DNA of 64,000 nt, taken from contig CANRXB010000005.1 in NCBI GenBank assembly GCA_947643715.1, forward strand, positions 1 to 64,000, given 5' to 3'. The translations under genes and the position numbers were made by a program. Every line of letters starts with the position of its first letter. Position 1 is the stretch's first letter. This DNA is from an uncultured bacterium. GTDB lineage: Bacteria > Bacillota > Clostridia > Oscillospirales > Oscillospiraceae. This document shows positions 35,545 to 43,530 of the stretch, in pieces. Below the pieces are notes generated by a model. The model saw nothing but the letters and a program-made list of their open reading frames with translations. It was not told where the DNA came from and did not search any database.

Positions 35545-36870
35545 ATGGGTCCGGCCAGAGAGACGGCGGTGCTGACCTTAGCCGCCTGCGAGCGTCAGGG
35601 GGCATGGTCAGAAGGCCACCTGAAACGAGCCATCCGGGAACGGGGGCTGGACCGCCGGGACGCGGCGCTGGCCACCCGGTTGTGCTTTGGAGTGCTGCAA
35701 AACAAGCTGCTGTTGGACTGGCGGCTGGCCCAGGTGTGCTCCATGAAGCTGGAGAAGCTGGACGTCAAGATCCTGTGCGATCTGCGGGTGGCCGCGTACC
35801 AGCTTCTGTTCCTGGACAAGATCCCGCCCAGCGCCGCAGTGAACGAGGCGGTAGAACTGGCCAAGAAGCATAGCCGGAACCCTCGGGCGGCGGGGCTGGT
35901 GAACGGTGTGCTGCGCGCCTTGCTTCGGCAGGGGGAGGGGGCGGAGATCCGGGGGCGCGATCGGATCGAGACCCTCTCCATCCGGTACAGCCACCCGCGC
36001 TGGCTGGTGGAGAAGTTCGTGGAACTGCTCGGGCTGGAAGGGGCCCAGGACCTGATGGAAGCGAACGGCCGGCAGCCGCCCACGACGGTCCAGGTGAACA
36101 CGTTGCGGACCACGCCGGAACGGCTGGCGGACGGACTGCGGGCACAAGGCGTCGAGGTGGAGCCCCATCCCTGGCTGTCCGGTTGCCTGCTGCTGACGGG
36201 GACCGGGGACCTGGAGCGGCTGGACGCGTTCCGCCGGGGGGAGTTCTACGTCCAGGACGCAGCCTCCAGGCTTGCGGTGATGGCGTCAGGAGCGGGGCCC
36301 GGGACCCGGGTGCTGGACTGTTGCGCCGCACCGGGGGGGAAGTCGTTCGCTGCGGCGATCGCGATGGAGGATCGGGGCGAGCTCGTCTCCTGCGATATCC
36401 ATCCCCATAAGATCAAGCTGCTGGAGGCGGGGAGGGACAGGCTCGGTCTGTCCGTCATGGTCCCATGCTTACAGGACGCTGCCAAGACCCGGGAGGACTG
36501 GGTGGGCCGGTTCGACACAGTGCTCATCGATGTTCCCTGTTCCGGACTTGGCATCATACGCAAGAAGCCGGACATACGCTATAAGGATCCGGAGCCGCTG
36601 GGAGGTCTGCCGGAGGTCCAGCGGAGGATCCTGGACAACTGTGCCCAGTATGTCCGTCCCGGCGGGACGCTGGTGTATTCTACGTGCACTCTTTTGGAGG
36701 CGGAGAACGGCGGCGTGGTGGACGGCTTTTTGAGGGACCATGGGCAGTTCGAGCCGGCTGCGTTCGATTTGCCCCGTTTCGGTCCCCAGCCGGGCGGCCG
36801 GATGACCTTCTGGCCCCATATACACGGTACAGACGGCTTTTTCGTGGCTCGGCTGCACAGGAAAGGGTGA
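35545..36870 (+). CDS. rsmB: 16S rRNA (cytosine-967-C5)-methyltransferase
   Basis: 441 residues: N-terminal NusB-like domain (about 1-140), then a Rossmann methyltransferase with SAM motif LDCCAAPGGKSFAAA, motif IV DVPCSGLG and the catalytic STCTLL. Starts four bases after the fmt stop, with AGGAGTGA overlapping it. Confidence 0.96.
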   Translation: MGPARETAVLTLAACERQGAWSEGHLKRAIRERGLDRRDAALATRLCFGVLQNKLLLDWRLAQVCSMKLEKLDVKILCDLRVAAYQLLFLDKIPPSAAVNEAVELAKKHSRNPRAAGLVNGVLRALLRQGEGAEIRGRDRIETLSIRYSHPRWLVEKFVELLGLEGAQDLMEANGRQPPTTVQVNTLRTTPERLADGLRAQGVEVEPHPWLSGCLLLTGTGDLERLDAFRRGEFYVQDAASRLAVMASGAGPGTRVLDCCAAPGGKSFAAAIAMEDRGELVSCDIHPHKIKLLEAGRDRLGLSVMVPCLQDAAKTREDWVGRFDTVLIDVPCSGLGIIRKKPDIRYKDPEPLGGLPEVQRRILDNCAQYVRPGGTLVYSTCTLLEAENGGVVDGFLRDHGQFEPAAFDLPRFGPQPGGRMTFWPHIHGTDGFFVARLHRKG

Positions 36871-36875
36871 TCTCC

Positions 36876-37928
36876 ATGACCGACTTGAAGTCCATGCTCC
36901 CGGAGGAGCTGGAGGACTATCTCAAAGAGCTGGGCCAGCCCAAGTTCCGGGCCATGCAGGTGTTCCGCTGGCTCCATCAAGGGGCGGAGTCCTTCGACGA
37001 GATGACGGACCTGCCCAAAGCGCTGCGGGAAAAGCTGAAGGAGCAGTGTATGCTCACGGTCCCCCAAGTGGAGCGCAAGCAGGTCTCCCGGATGGACGGG
37101 ACCGTGAAGTACCTGTGGCGGCTGTGGGACGGAAATTGTGTGGAAACGGTTTTGATGCGCTATAAGCATGGGAATACTGTATGTGTGTCCAGCCAGGTGG
37201 GGTGCAACATGGGCTGTGCGTTCTGTGCCTCCACCCTGGGGGGGAAGGTACGGGACCTGGCTCCGGGGGAGATCTTGGACCAGGTAATATTTACTAGAAA
37301 GGACAGCGGCGAGGCCGTTTCCAACATCGTGATGATGGGGATCGGCGAACCACTGGACAATTTCGATCATGTTTTGAGGTTTTTGACCCTGGTGAACCAC
37401 CCGGAAGGGGCAAATATCGGGATGCGCCACATCTCTGTGTCCACCTGTGGGCTGGTCGAGAAAATTGACAAACTGGCCCGTCTTGGGTTACAATTGACAT
37501 TGAGCGTCTCTCTCCACGCTCCTGACGACAGCGTCCGTTCCAGGCTGATGCCCGTGAACCGGGCCGTGGGAGTAGAGACCTTGATGGACGCCTGCCGCCG
37601 GTACTTCGAGACCACCGGGAGGCGGATTTCCTACGAGTATGCGATGATCGACGGCGTGAACGACAGCGACGAACAGGCCGACCGGCTGGCAAAGCTCCTG
37701 CGGGGCCAGCCCGGGCACGTGAACCTCATCCCGCTCAACGAGGTGGCGGAGTCGCCGCTGAAGCCCAGCCGCCGGGTGCGGCAGTTCCAGCAGCGGCTGG
37801 AGGGCCACGGCGTCACAGCTACGGTCCGGAGAAGGCTGGGGAGCGACATCGATGCCGCCTGCGGCCAGCTTCGCCGGCGGCGGATCGTGGAGGGAGAGAC
37901 CCAAATCCCAGAGGAGGGATCGAATTGA
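36876..37928 (+). CDS. rlmN: Dual-specificity 23S rRNA/tRNA m2A methyltransferase
   Basis: 350 residues from ATG 36876. Radical SAM enzyme with CNMGCAFC (Cys110, 114, 117), GGEP-equivalent MMGIGEPLDN, the resolving Cys191 in STCGL and Cys329 in DAACGQLR near the C-terminus, the pair that forms the methyl-carrying intermediate. An in-frame opening further upstream lies inside rsmB and is rejected. Overlaps the phosphatase start by 4 bp. Confidence 0.96.
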   Translation: MTDLKSMLPEELEDYLKELGQPKFRAMQVFRWLHQGAESFDEMTDLPKALREKLKEQCMLTVPQVERKQVSRMDGTVKYLWRLWDGNCVETVLMRYKHGNTVCVSSQVGCNMGCAFCASTLGGKVRDLAPGEILDQVIFTRKDSGEAVSNIVMMGIGEPLDNFDHVLRFLTLVNHPEGANIGMRHISVSTCGLVEKIDKLARLGLQLTLSVSLHAPDDSVRSRLMPVNRAVGVETLMDACRRYFETTGRRISYEYAMIDGVNDSDEQADRLAKLLRGQPGHVNLIPLNEVAESPLKPSRRVRQFQQRLEGHGVTATVRRRLGSDIDAACGQLRRRRIVEGETQIPEEGSN

Positions 37929-38662
37929 GAGTATGTGGCATGACGGACGTGGGCCGTATGAGAAGGGACAATCAGGACAGCTTCGCCCTGCGCAGGCTGG
38001 AGGACGGCACGGCCTTGCTGGTGGTGTGCGACGGCATGGGCGGCGCCCAGGCGGGGAGCGTCGCCAGTTCAGTGGCGGTGGAAGCGTTCACCGCTACGAT
38101 GGAGGCGGCTCTGGCGGGCGGCATACGGGAAGGGCCGAAGGAGCAGGAGCAGATGCTGGCGGCTGCTTGCCGGGAAGCCAATGAGAGGGTGTACCGCCTC
38201 AGCCGGGAGAATCGGGAGTACGAGGGCATGGGCACCACTTTGGTGGCGGCGCTGGTGCGGCCGCAAGGCGTTTGTGTAGCGAACATCGGGGACAGCCGCG
38301 GCTACTTGCTGGAAAATGATTCCATCCGCCAGATCACGGTGGACCATTCCCTGGTGCAGATCCTGGTGGACCGGGGAGAGATCACGCCCGGCGAGGCGCG
38401 GGTACATCCGAAGAAGAACCTGATCACCCGTGCGTTGGGTGTGGACAGCCAAGTGGAGTGCGATCTGACGTGGCTGGAGCCGGGAGAGGGCAGCCGGTTG
38501 CTGCTGTGCAGCGACGGGCTCACCAATGTGTTGGACGACGAGACGATCCTGGGTCTGAGCGGCCGGGAGGCGGGACCGGAAGAGTTCTGCAGGGCGCTGC
38601 TCGGCCTGACGCTGGAACGGGGTGCGCCGGACAACGTGACTGTTGTGCTGGCGCAGATGTGA
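37925..38662 (+). CDS. stp: PP2C-type Ser/Thr phosphatase
   Basis: 245 residues from TTG 37925 (GAGGAGGGA upstream; the TTGA overlap with rlmN fits). Metal-binding motifs: RRDNQDSF, VVCDGMGG, GDSRGYLL, LCSDGLTN and APDNVTVVL. Partner of the adjacent PrkC kinase. Confidence 0.95.
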   Translation: MRVCGMTDVGRMRRDNQDSFALRRLEDGTALLVVCDGMGGAQAGSVASSVAVEAFTATMEAALAGGIREGPKEQEQMLAAACREANERVYRLSRENREYEGMGTTLVAALVRPQGVCVANIGDSRGYLLENDSIRQITVDHSLVQILVDRGEITPGEARVHPKKNLITRALGVDSQVECDLTWLEPGEGSRLLLCSDGLTNVLDDETILGLSGREAGPEEFCRALLGLTLERGAPDNVTVVLAQM

Positions 38663-38680
38663 ACGAGGAGGACTTTTACC

Positions 38681-40759
38681 ATGGATCGATACATAGGTAA
38701 AATGCTCGACAATCGATATGAGATCCTGGAGTGCATCGGCACCGGCGGCATGGCTGTGGTGTACAAGGCTCGGTGCCACCGGCTCAACCGGCTGGTGGCC
38801 ATCAAGATATTGAAGCCGGAGCTGGCCAGTGACGCGGACTTCCGCCGCCGCTTCCATGACGAATCCCAGGCAGTGGCCATGCTGTCCCACGCCAACATCG
38901 TGTCGGTGTACGATGTGAGCCGTTCCGATGGGCTGGACTATATCGTCATGGAGCTGGTGGATGGGCTGACCCTCAAGCAGTATATGCAGCGGCGGGGCAC
39001 GCCGCTGAACTGGCGGGAGGCCCAGCACTTCATCACTCAGATCGTTCGGGCATTGAGCCATGCGCACGGCAGGGGCATCATCCACCGGGACATCAAGCCC
39101 CATAACATCATGGTGCTCCGGGACGGCAGCGTGAAAGTCACGGACTTCGGCATCGCCCAGTTGGCCAGCGCGGCCCAGAACACGATGACGCAGGAGGCCA
39201 TCGGATCTGTCCACTATATCTCGCCGGAGCAGGCGAAGGGCAGCCATGTGGATTGCCGGACAGATCTGTATTCCGCCGGTGTGGTGCTGTATGAGATGCT
39301 GACCGGGCGCCTCCCCTTCGAGGGGGACACCCCGGTGGCGGTGGCCATCCAGCACATCAAGTCCATCCCGGTCTCTCCGCGCGATCTGAACCCGGACGTA
39401 CCGAAAGCATTGGAGGCGATCACCATGAAAGCGATGGCGCCGGAACTGAGTCAGCGGTATGCTTCCGCCGACGATATGCTGAAGGATCTGATGGAGTTCC
39501 GGAAGAACCCGGATTATGAGCCGGCCCCTTGCACTGGGCCGATGTCGGAGGACGAGCCGACCATGGTCGTGCCGGCCTCGGCCATCACCGCGTCCGTGCG
39601 GGTGCCGGTGGAGCGCCGGAAGCTGGAGCGGCCCCAGGAAGAGCATCGGGAGCGCCGCCGCCGGGAGCCGGACCCGGACGATTACGACTATGATGACGAG
39701 CCGCCCCGCCGCGGCGGCGTTGCCGCAGCTTTTGTGGCGGTGTTCCTCATCCTGGCCTTCATCGGCTGTATGGGCTATTTCCTCTGGAACTTTTTCATCC
39801 GGGACCTGCTGTTCGCCGAGGCCCCGGAGTTCGAGGTGCCCAACCTGTTGGGCTATACCTTGGAGCAATTGGAGAAGGACAAGACCATCCAGGGCGATTT
39901 CATCGTGGTAGAGGGTCCCACCCGCTATAGCGCCACCTATCCGCAGGGGCAGATCTGCGCCCAGGATCCCGTTGCCGGTACGAAGGTACGGGAAGGGAAC
40001 AAGACCATCACCGTGAACATCAGCGGCGGTGAGGACAATATGTATATGGTGGACGTGACCGGATGGGACGCCCGCAGGGCCTTGGATAAGCTGCAAAATG
40101 AGATGGGGCTGAAGGTCCGGCAGGAGGACGACTATTCCGAGACGATCACGCAGGGCTATGTCATCTCCTATACGCCGATGCAGGACACGCTGGTGGAAAA
40201 GGGCGACGAGGTCACCATCGTCATCAGCAAGGGGCCGGAGCAGAAGCAGGTGACGGTGCCGCCCTTCCTCAAGGCCCCGGTCGAGGACGTGGAGGCCCAG
40301 ATCAAGCAGCTTGGGCTGAGAGTGGGCCGTGTGACAGAGCACTACAGCGACGAGTACGCCGTGGGCCGTGTGATGTGGCAGAGCGTCGAGGCGGGCGCTC
40401 AGGTGGACAAGGACACCGCCATCGATCTGTGGGTGAGCAAAGGTCCGGAACCTGTCCCCACGCCGGAGCCGACCCCTTCGGAAAGCGAACCGCTGGTAGA
40501 AGAGAGCGATCCGCCGGCCGTGGAGCCTACGCAGGACGTGATGGCGAACACCAGCACTCAGACCATCACGGTGGATCTCAGCAACTATACCGGTTCGGTG
40601 AACGTGCGTATCGTGGTGGGGGACGTGACCCACTTCGACGGCGCGGTGGATGCCGACATGAGCAACAGCCTCAGCCGGAACGTGACCAGCGCTGGCCTCC
40701 AAATGGTGTTCATCTATATCAATGGGGCGCTGGTGAGCAGCTATCCCATCAAGTTCTGA
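38681..40759 (+). CDS. prkC: PASTA-domain Ser/Thr protein kinase
   Basis: 692 residues. Kinase domain (about 13-275) with GTGGMAVVY, Lys42, HRDIKPHN and DFG; a basic/acidic juxtamembrane region; one helix at about 345-369; three extracellular PASTA repeats (about 382-590); then a Pro/Glu/Ser-rich linker and a C-terminal beta domain. PASTA repeats sense muropeptides; the kinase links cell-wall state to growth and germination in relatives. Confidence 0.96.
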   Translation: MDRYIGKMLDNRYEILECIGTGGMAVVYKARCHRLNRLVAIKILKPELASDADFRRRFHDESQAVAMLSHANIVSVYDVSRSDGLDYIVMELVDGLTLKQYMQRRGTPLNWREAQHFITQIVRALSHAHGRGIIHRDIKPHNIMVLRDGSVKVTDFGIAQLASAAQNTMTQEAIGSVHYISPEQAKGSHVDCRTDLYSAGVVLYEMLTGRLPFEGDTPVAVAIQHIKSIPVSPRDLNPDVPKALEAITMKAMAPELSQRYASADDMLKDLMEFRKNPDYEPAPCTGPMSEDEPTMVVPASAITASVRVPVERRKLERPQEEHRERRRREPDPDDYDYDDEPPRRGGVAAAFVAVFLILAFIGCMGYFLWNFFIRDLLFAEAPEFEVPNLLGYTLEQLEKDKTIQGDFIVVEGPTRYSATYPQGQICAQDPVAGTKVREGNKTITVNISGGEDNMYMVDVTGWDARRALDKLQNEMGLKVRQEDDYSETITQGYVISYTPMQDTLVEKGDEVTIVISKGPEQKQVTVPPFLKAPVEDVEAQIKQLGLRVGRVTEHYSDEYAVGRVMWQSVEAGAQVDKDTAIDLWVSKGPEPVPTPEPTPSESEPLVEESDPPAVEPTQDVMANTSTQTITVDLSNYTGSVNVRIVVGDVTHFDGAVDADMSNSLSRNVTSAGLQMVFIYINGALVSSYPIKF

Positions 40760-40763
40760 CGGT

Positions 40764-41651
40764 ATGGAGGGACAGATCGTCAAGGCTCTGAGCGGTTTCT
40801 ATTACGTGGGCGTGGAGGATGGGCATACGGTCCCCTGCCGTGGCAGAGGCAAGCTCCGGCACCAGAAGCTCGCCCCTTTGGTGGGGGACCGGGTGGAGAT
40901 TACCCGGTCGGAGGACGGCACAGGCATGGTGGACGCAGTCCTGCCTCGAAAGAACCAGTTCAGCCGCCCGGCGGTGGCCAATATCGATCTGCTGGTCATC
41001 GTATGTTCCGGGGCCCTTCCGGTCACCGACCCGTTCCTCATCGACCGCATGGCGGCCATGGCGGAGTGGAAAGGGTGCGAGCCCCTCATCTGCTTCAACA
41101 AGTGCGACCTCGACCGGGCAGAGGAGCTGGTCCGGGTCTATCGGGAGGCGGGCTTCCCCACGCTCCAGGTGAGCGCGGAGACGGGGGAAGGCGTGGCGGA
41201 GCTGGCTGCGGCGATCGTGGGGAAGGTGTCCGCCTTCACAGGGAACTCGGGGGTGGGCAAGTCCAGTATCCTGAATGCCCTCCAGCCGGGGTTCGGGCTC
41301 CAGGTCGGCGAGGTGAGCGAAAAGCTGGGCCGGGGCCGTCATACCACCCGCCATGTGGAGCTGTTCCCGGTGGCGGGGGGGCTGGTGGCGGATACGCCGG
41401 GCTTCTCCTCCTTCGACGTGGACCTGCTGGAGACCATCCCCAAAGGGGAGCTGGCCACCGCGTTCCGGGAGTTCGTCCCCTATTTGGAGCATTGCCGCTT
41501 TCAGGGCTGTGCCCATGTGAAGGAGCGGGGCTGCGCCGTGCGGGAGGCGCTGGCGGAGGGGAAGATCGCGCCCAGCCGCCACAAGAGCTATGTCCGCCTC
41601 TATGAGCAGGCGAAGGAGATCCCCGCGTGGGAACTGGCAAAAAACAAATGA
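40764..41651 (+). CDS. rsgA: Ribosome small subunit-dependent GTPase A
   Basis: 295 residues. OB-fold N-terminus, then circularly permuted GTPase: NKCD (G4) precedes the P-loop GNSGVGKSS (about 160-168), RHTTRHVEL and DTPGF (G3). C-terminal zinc knuckle (CRFQGCAHVKERGC). Acts late in 30S maturation. rpe and thiN, which follow in B. subtilis, are absent; spoVM comes next. Confidence 0.96.
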   Translation: MEGQIVKALSGFYYVGVEDGHTVPCRGRGKLRHQKLAPLVGDRVEITRSEDGTGMVDAVLPRKNQFSRPAVANIDLLVIVCSGALPVTDPFLIDRMAAMAEWKGCEPLICFNKCDLDRAEELVRVYREAGFPTLQVSAETGEGVAELAAAIVGKVSAFTGNSGVGKSSILNALQPGFGLQVGEVSEKLGRGRHTTRHVELFPVAGGLVADTPGFSSFDVDLLETIPKGELATAFREFVPYLEHCRFQGCAHVKERGCAVREALAEGKIAPSRHKSYVRLYEQAKEIPAWELAKNK

Positions 41652-41686
41652 TTTGTAGGATCTTCAAAAGATAACGAACAGGACAG

Positions 41687-41733
41687 CCCCTTCTCTCATA
41701 TGCTGGATTATCATCCGGCGGCGAGAGAGGGGG
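41687..41733 (+). terminator. Hairpin ahead of spoVM, overlapping its ribosome site
   Basis: CCCCTTCTCTC (41687-41697) pairs, with one bulge, with GAGAGAGGGGG (41723-41733), then TTGTTTC. It may terminate rsgA transcription. Its 3' arm is also the only ribosome-binding sequence for spoVM, so it could hide that site in read-through transcripts. Confidence 0.55.
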
Positions 41734-41741
41734 TTGTTTCC

Positions 41742-41813
41742 ATGCGGGTGGTCGTGGTGAAGTTTCCCAAGGCGCTGTGCGGCCTGATGCGCAAGATATT
41801 CCATATGGATTGA
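41742..41813 (+). CDS. spoVM: Stage V sporulation protein M (SpoVM)
   Basis: A 23-residue peptide, MRVVVVKFPKALCGLMRKIF HMD in full (shown split). It has the SpoVM pattern: short beta-like N-terminus with Lys, Pro at position 9, then an amphipathic helix (compare B. subtilis MKFYTIKLPKFLGGIVRAML...). SpoVM embeds in the convex forespore membrane and recruits SpoIVA. GAGAGGGGG precedes the ATG. Location after rsgA, as in B. subtilis, and before sipL and spoIVA makes the call strong. Too short for routine gene finding. Confidence 0.88.
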   Translation: MRVVVVKFPKALCGLMRKIFHMD

Positions 41814-41857
41814 AACAAGACGTCGAAACTGAGCGGAGCGCCATGTCCCGGGCTTTG

Positions 41858-41886
41858 GCATATCGGAGCGGTCCACTTCATATAGT
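41858..41886 (+). promoter_or_regulatory. Sigma-E-like promoter for sipL
   Basis: GCATATC (41858-41864), exactly 14 bp, then CATATAGT (41879-41886), close to the mother-cell sigma-E consensus (KMATATT, N14, CATACAHT). Its start would be about 25 bp ahead of the sipL start codon. Confidence 0.65.
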
Positions 41887-41918
41887 GGACCAGAATACGT
41901 GCAAGGAGAGGAAAGCCT

Positions 41919-43430
41919 ATGGATATGGAGCTGCAGCGCGTCACGCTGGAGGGCTATCGCAGCGCGGCGCATATGATGTTCACGCAGGAGGAGACGCTGG
42001 AGAGCATCGTGCCTGACGCATTCCCTGATATCGCCCGCATCGTTTCGGCGTCAGGCAAAGTGTTGCTCAAAGACAAGGAAGCGGGGGAGGGCACACTCAG
42101 GCTCACCGGAAGCGCCCGGGTGACAGTGCTGTACATACCGGAAGGGGAGGAGCTGCCCCGGGCGCTGGAGGTGTCCATCCCGTTCCAGTGCGTCCGGGAC
42201 GACCCCCGATTCCACGCCGGCTGTCCGGTGCTGGCCGATATCCAGGCGCCGTCGGCGGACGCCAGGACCATCAATCCCCGAAAGATGCTGGTGCGGGTGG
42301 AGCTTTCCGCGTGGACGGCGGCTTACGAGCGGGAGCGCCGGGAGCTGTCCGCAGACCTCACTGGAGGCGAGGGGGAAGGGCTGCAAAAGCTGATCGTTTC
42401 CAAAAAGTGCTGTGTCATACCGGACGTTTCGGAAAAGACCTTCACCTTTTCCGATGTGCTGCGTCCTCCCGCGTCCCGGCCGGAGGTGGAGGAGCTGCTC
42501 TCCTACCGGGCGGAGCTGGGGGCTTCGGACGCGAAATCCATCGGCAAGAAGCTGGTTCTCAAGGGAGATGTACAGCTCTGTGTGGTATATCGTTCTGGGG
42601 ATGGAGTGAACCAGGCCCGGTTCGAGCTGCCGTATTCTCAGATCCTGGACATCGGCGAGCTGCCCGATGAGGCGGAGCCCGAGGTGACGGTGACGCTGAA
42701 GAGCGTGGACTGTCAGGCGCGGGAAGGGGAGCTGGAGGTGGCGCTGGAGGTGCTGGCCCAGGCGGCGGTGTGGGAGCGGCGGTCGATCGCGCTCATCAGC
42801 GATGCGTACTGTGTGGGCCAGCCCATCGACGTAGAGCGTGCGCCGGTACGGTTGTGCACGGTGCTGGAGCGGTCCGCCAGACGGGAGCTGGGCCGGAGGC
42901 TGTGTGAGTCGGGCATACCGGCGAAGCAGGTGCTGGATTGCGCCGCGGTGGTGTCCTCCATGGCGGGAGCGCCCGCAGAGGGAGGGATGGAGTTCACCGC
43001 TCAGGTGAAGGTCGCGGTCCTCTATCTCAGTGAGGACGATGCCTTGTGCGGCGTGGAGACAGATGTCCCCGTGACCTGCCGGGTGGAGTTGCCGGAGGGG
43101 TGTGACTGCTCCTGCCGGTGCCGCCCGGTGGGAGAGGCCACTGCGGTCCCTGTCACGGGCGGGCTGGAGGTGCGCTTTGAAGCGGAGTTCACCTGGACCC
43201 TCACGAAAGAGGAACAGATGAACTGTGTCGCAGAGGTGAAGCCCAGCAATGTGCAGGACATCGGAGTGCGTCCCTCGGTGGTCATCCGACGGGTAGAGCG
43301 GGGAGAGGCGCTGTGGGACATCGCGAAAGCCTGCGGTTCCACCGTGTCCGATATCTGTTCCGCCAACGACCTGCCTGCGGATGAGGCGGCGGTGGGCGCG
43401 CTGCTGCTCATCCCGACCAGGAGGACTTGA
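41919..43430 (+). CDS. sipL: SipL-type spore protein: DUF3794 repeats plus LysM
   Basis: 503 residues. An N-terminal SPOCS/DUF3794-like region (IVPDAFPDIARIVSASGKVL; RLTGSARVTVLYIPEGEELP), a second such region (about 190-430; LSYRAELGASDAKSIGKKLV then LKGDVQLCVVYRSGDG), and a C-terminal LysM domain from about 454 (VERGEALWDIAKACGSTVSD). This architecture is SipL of C. difficile, which binds SpoIVA through LysM; it replaces SpoVID of bacilli. AAGGAGAGG is eight bases before ATG 41919. Confidence 0.88.
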   Translation: MDMELQRVTLEGYRSAAHMMFTQEETLESIVPDAFPDIARIVSASGKVLLKDKEAGEGTLRLTGSARVTVLYIPEGEELPRALEVSIPFQCVRDDPRFHAGCPVLADIQAPSADARTINPRKMLVRVELSAWTAAYERERRELSADLTGGEGEGLQKLIVSKKCCVIPDVSEKTFTFSDVLRPPASRPEVEELLSYRAELGASDAKSIGKKLVLKGDVQLCVVYRSGDGVNQARFELPYSQILDIGELPDEAEPEVTVTLKSVDCQAREGELEVALEVLAQAAVWERRSIALISDAYCVGQPIDVERAPVRLCTVLERSARRELGRRLCESGIPAKQVLDCAAVVSSMAGAPAEGGMEFTAQVKVAVLYLSEDDALCGVETDVPVTCRVELPEGCDCSCRCRPVGEATAVPVTGGLEVRFEAEFTWTLTKEEQMNCVAEVKPSNVQDIGVRPSVVIRRVERGEALWDIAKACGSTVSDICSANDLPADEAAVGALLLIPTRRT

Positions 43431-43435
43431 ACGAC

Positions 43436-43468
43436 GGGAGCGGCGTGGACGAATTCCACGCCGCTCCC
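43436..43468 (+). terminator. Terminator after sipL
   Basis: GGGAGCGGCGTGG (43436-43448) is an exact inverted repeat of CCACGCCGCTCCC (43456-43468), followed by TGTCATATTCTT. It separates sipL from the spoIVA promoter. Confidence 0.75.
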
Positions 43469-43470
43469 TG

Positions 43471-43500
43471 TCATATTCTTCGGTCAAGTTCCATAGAAAT
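43471..43500 (+). promoter_or_regulatory. Sigma-E-like promoter for spoIVA
   Basis: TCATATT (43471-43477), 14 bp, CATAGAAAT (43492-43500): near-consensus sigma-E. The predicted start point (about 43506) would put ATG 43510 almost at the 5' end, supporting TTG 43531 as the real start. Confidence 0.7.
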
Positions 43501-43530
43501 GGAGTGAGTATGCGTGAGGAGGGTTCAGCT

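Noticed and set aside
38069-40783. A 904-codon minus-strand open frame opposite stp-prkC
   Set aside because: Shadow of conserved genes on the plus strand; His/Arg/Asp-rich composition with no family features.
43510-43530. ATG 43510 as the spoIVA start
   Set aside because: Lies about 5 bases from the predicted sigma-E start site and adds residues not found in the family; TTG 43531 has a perfect SD.
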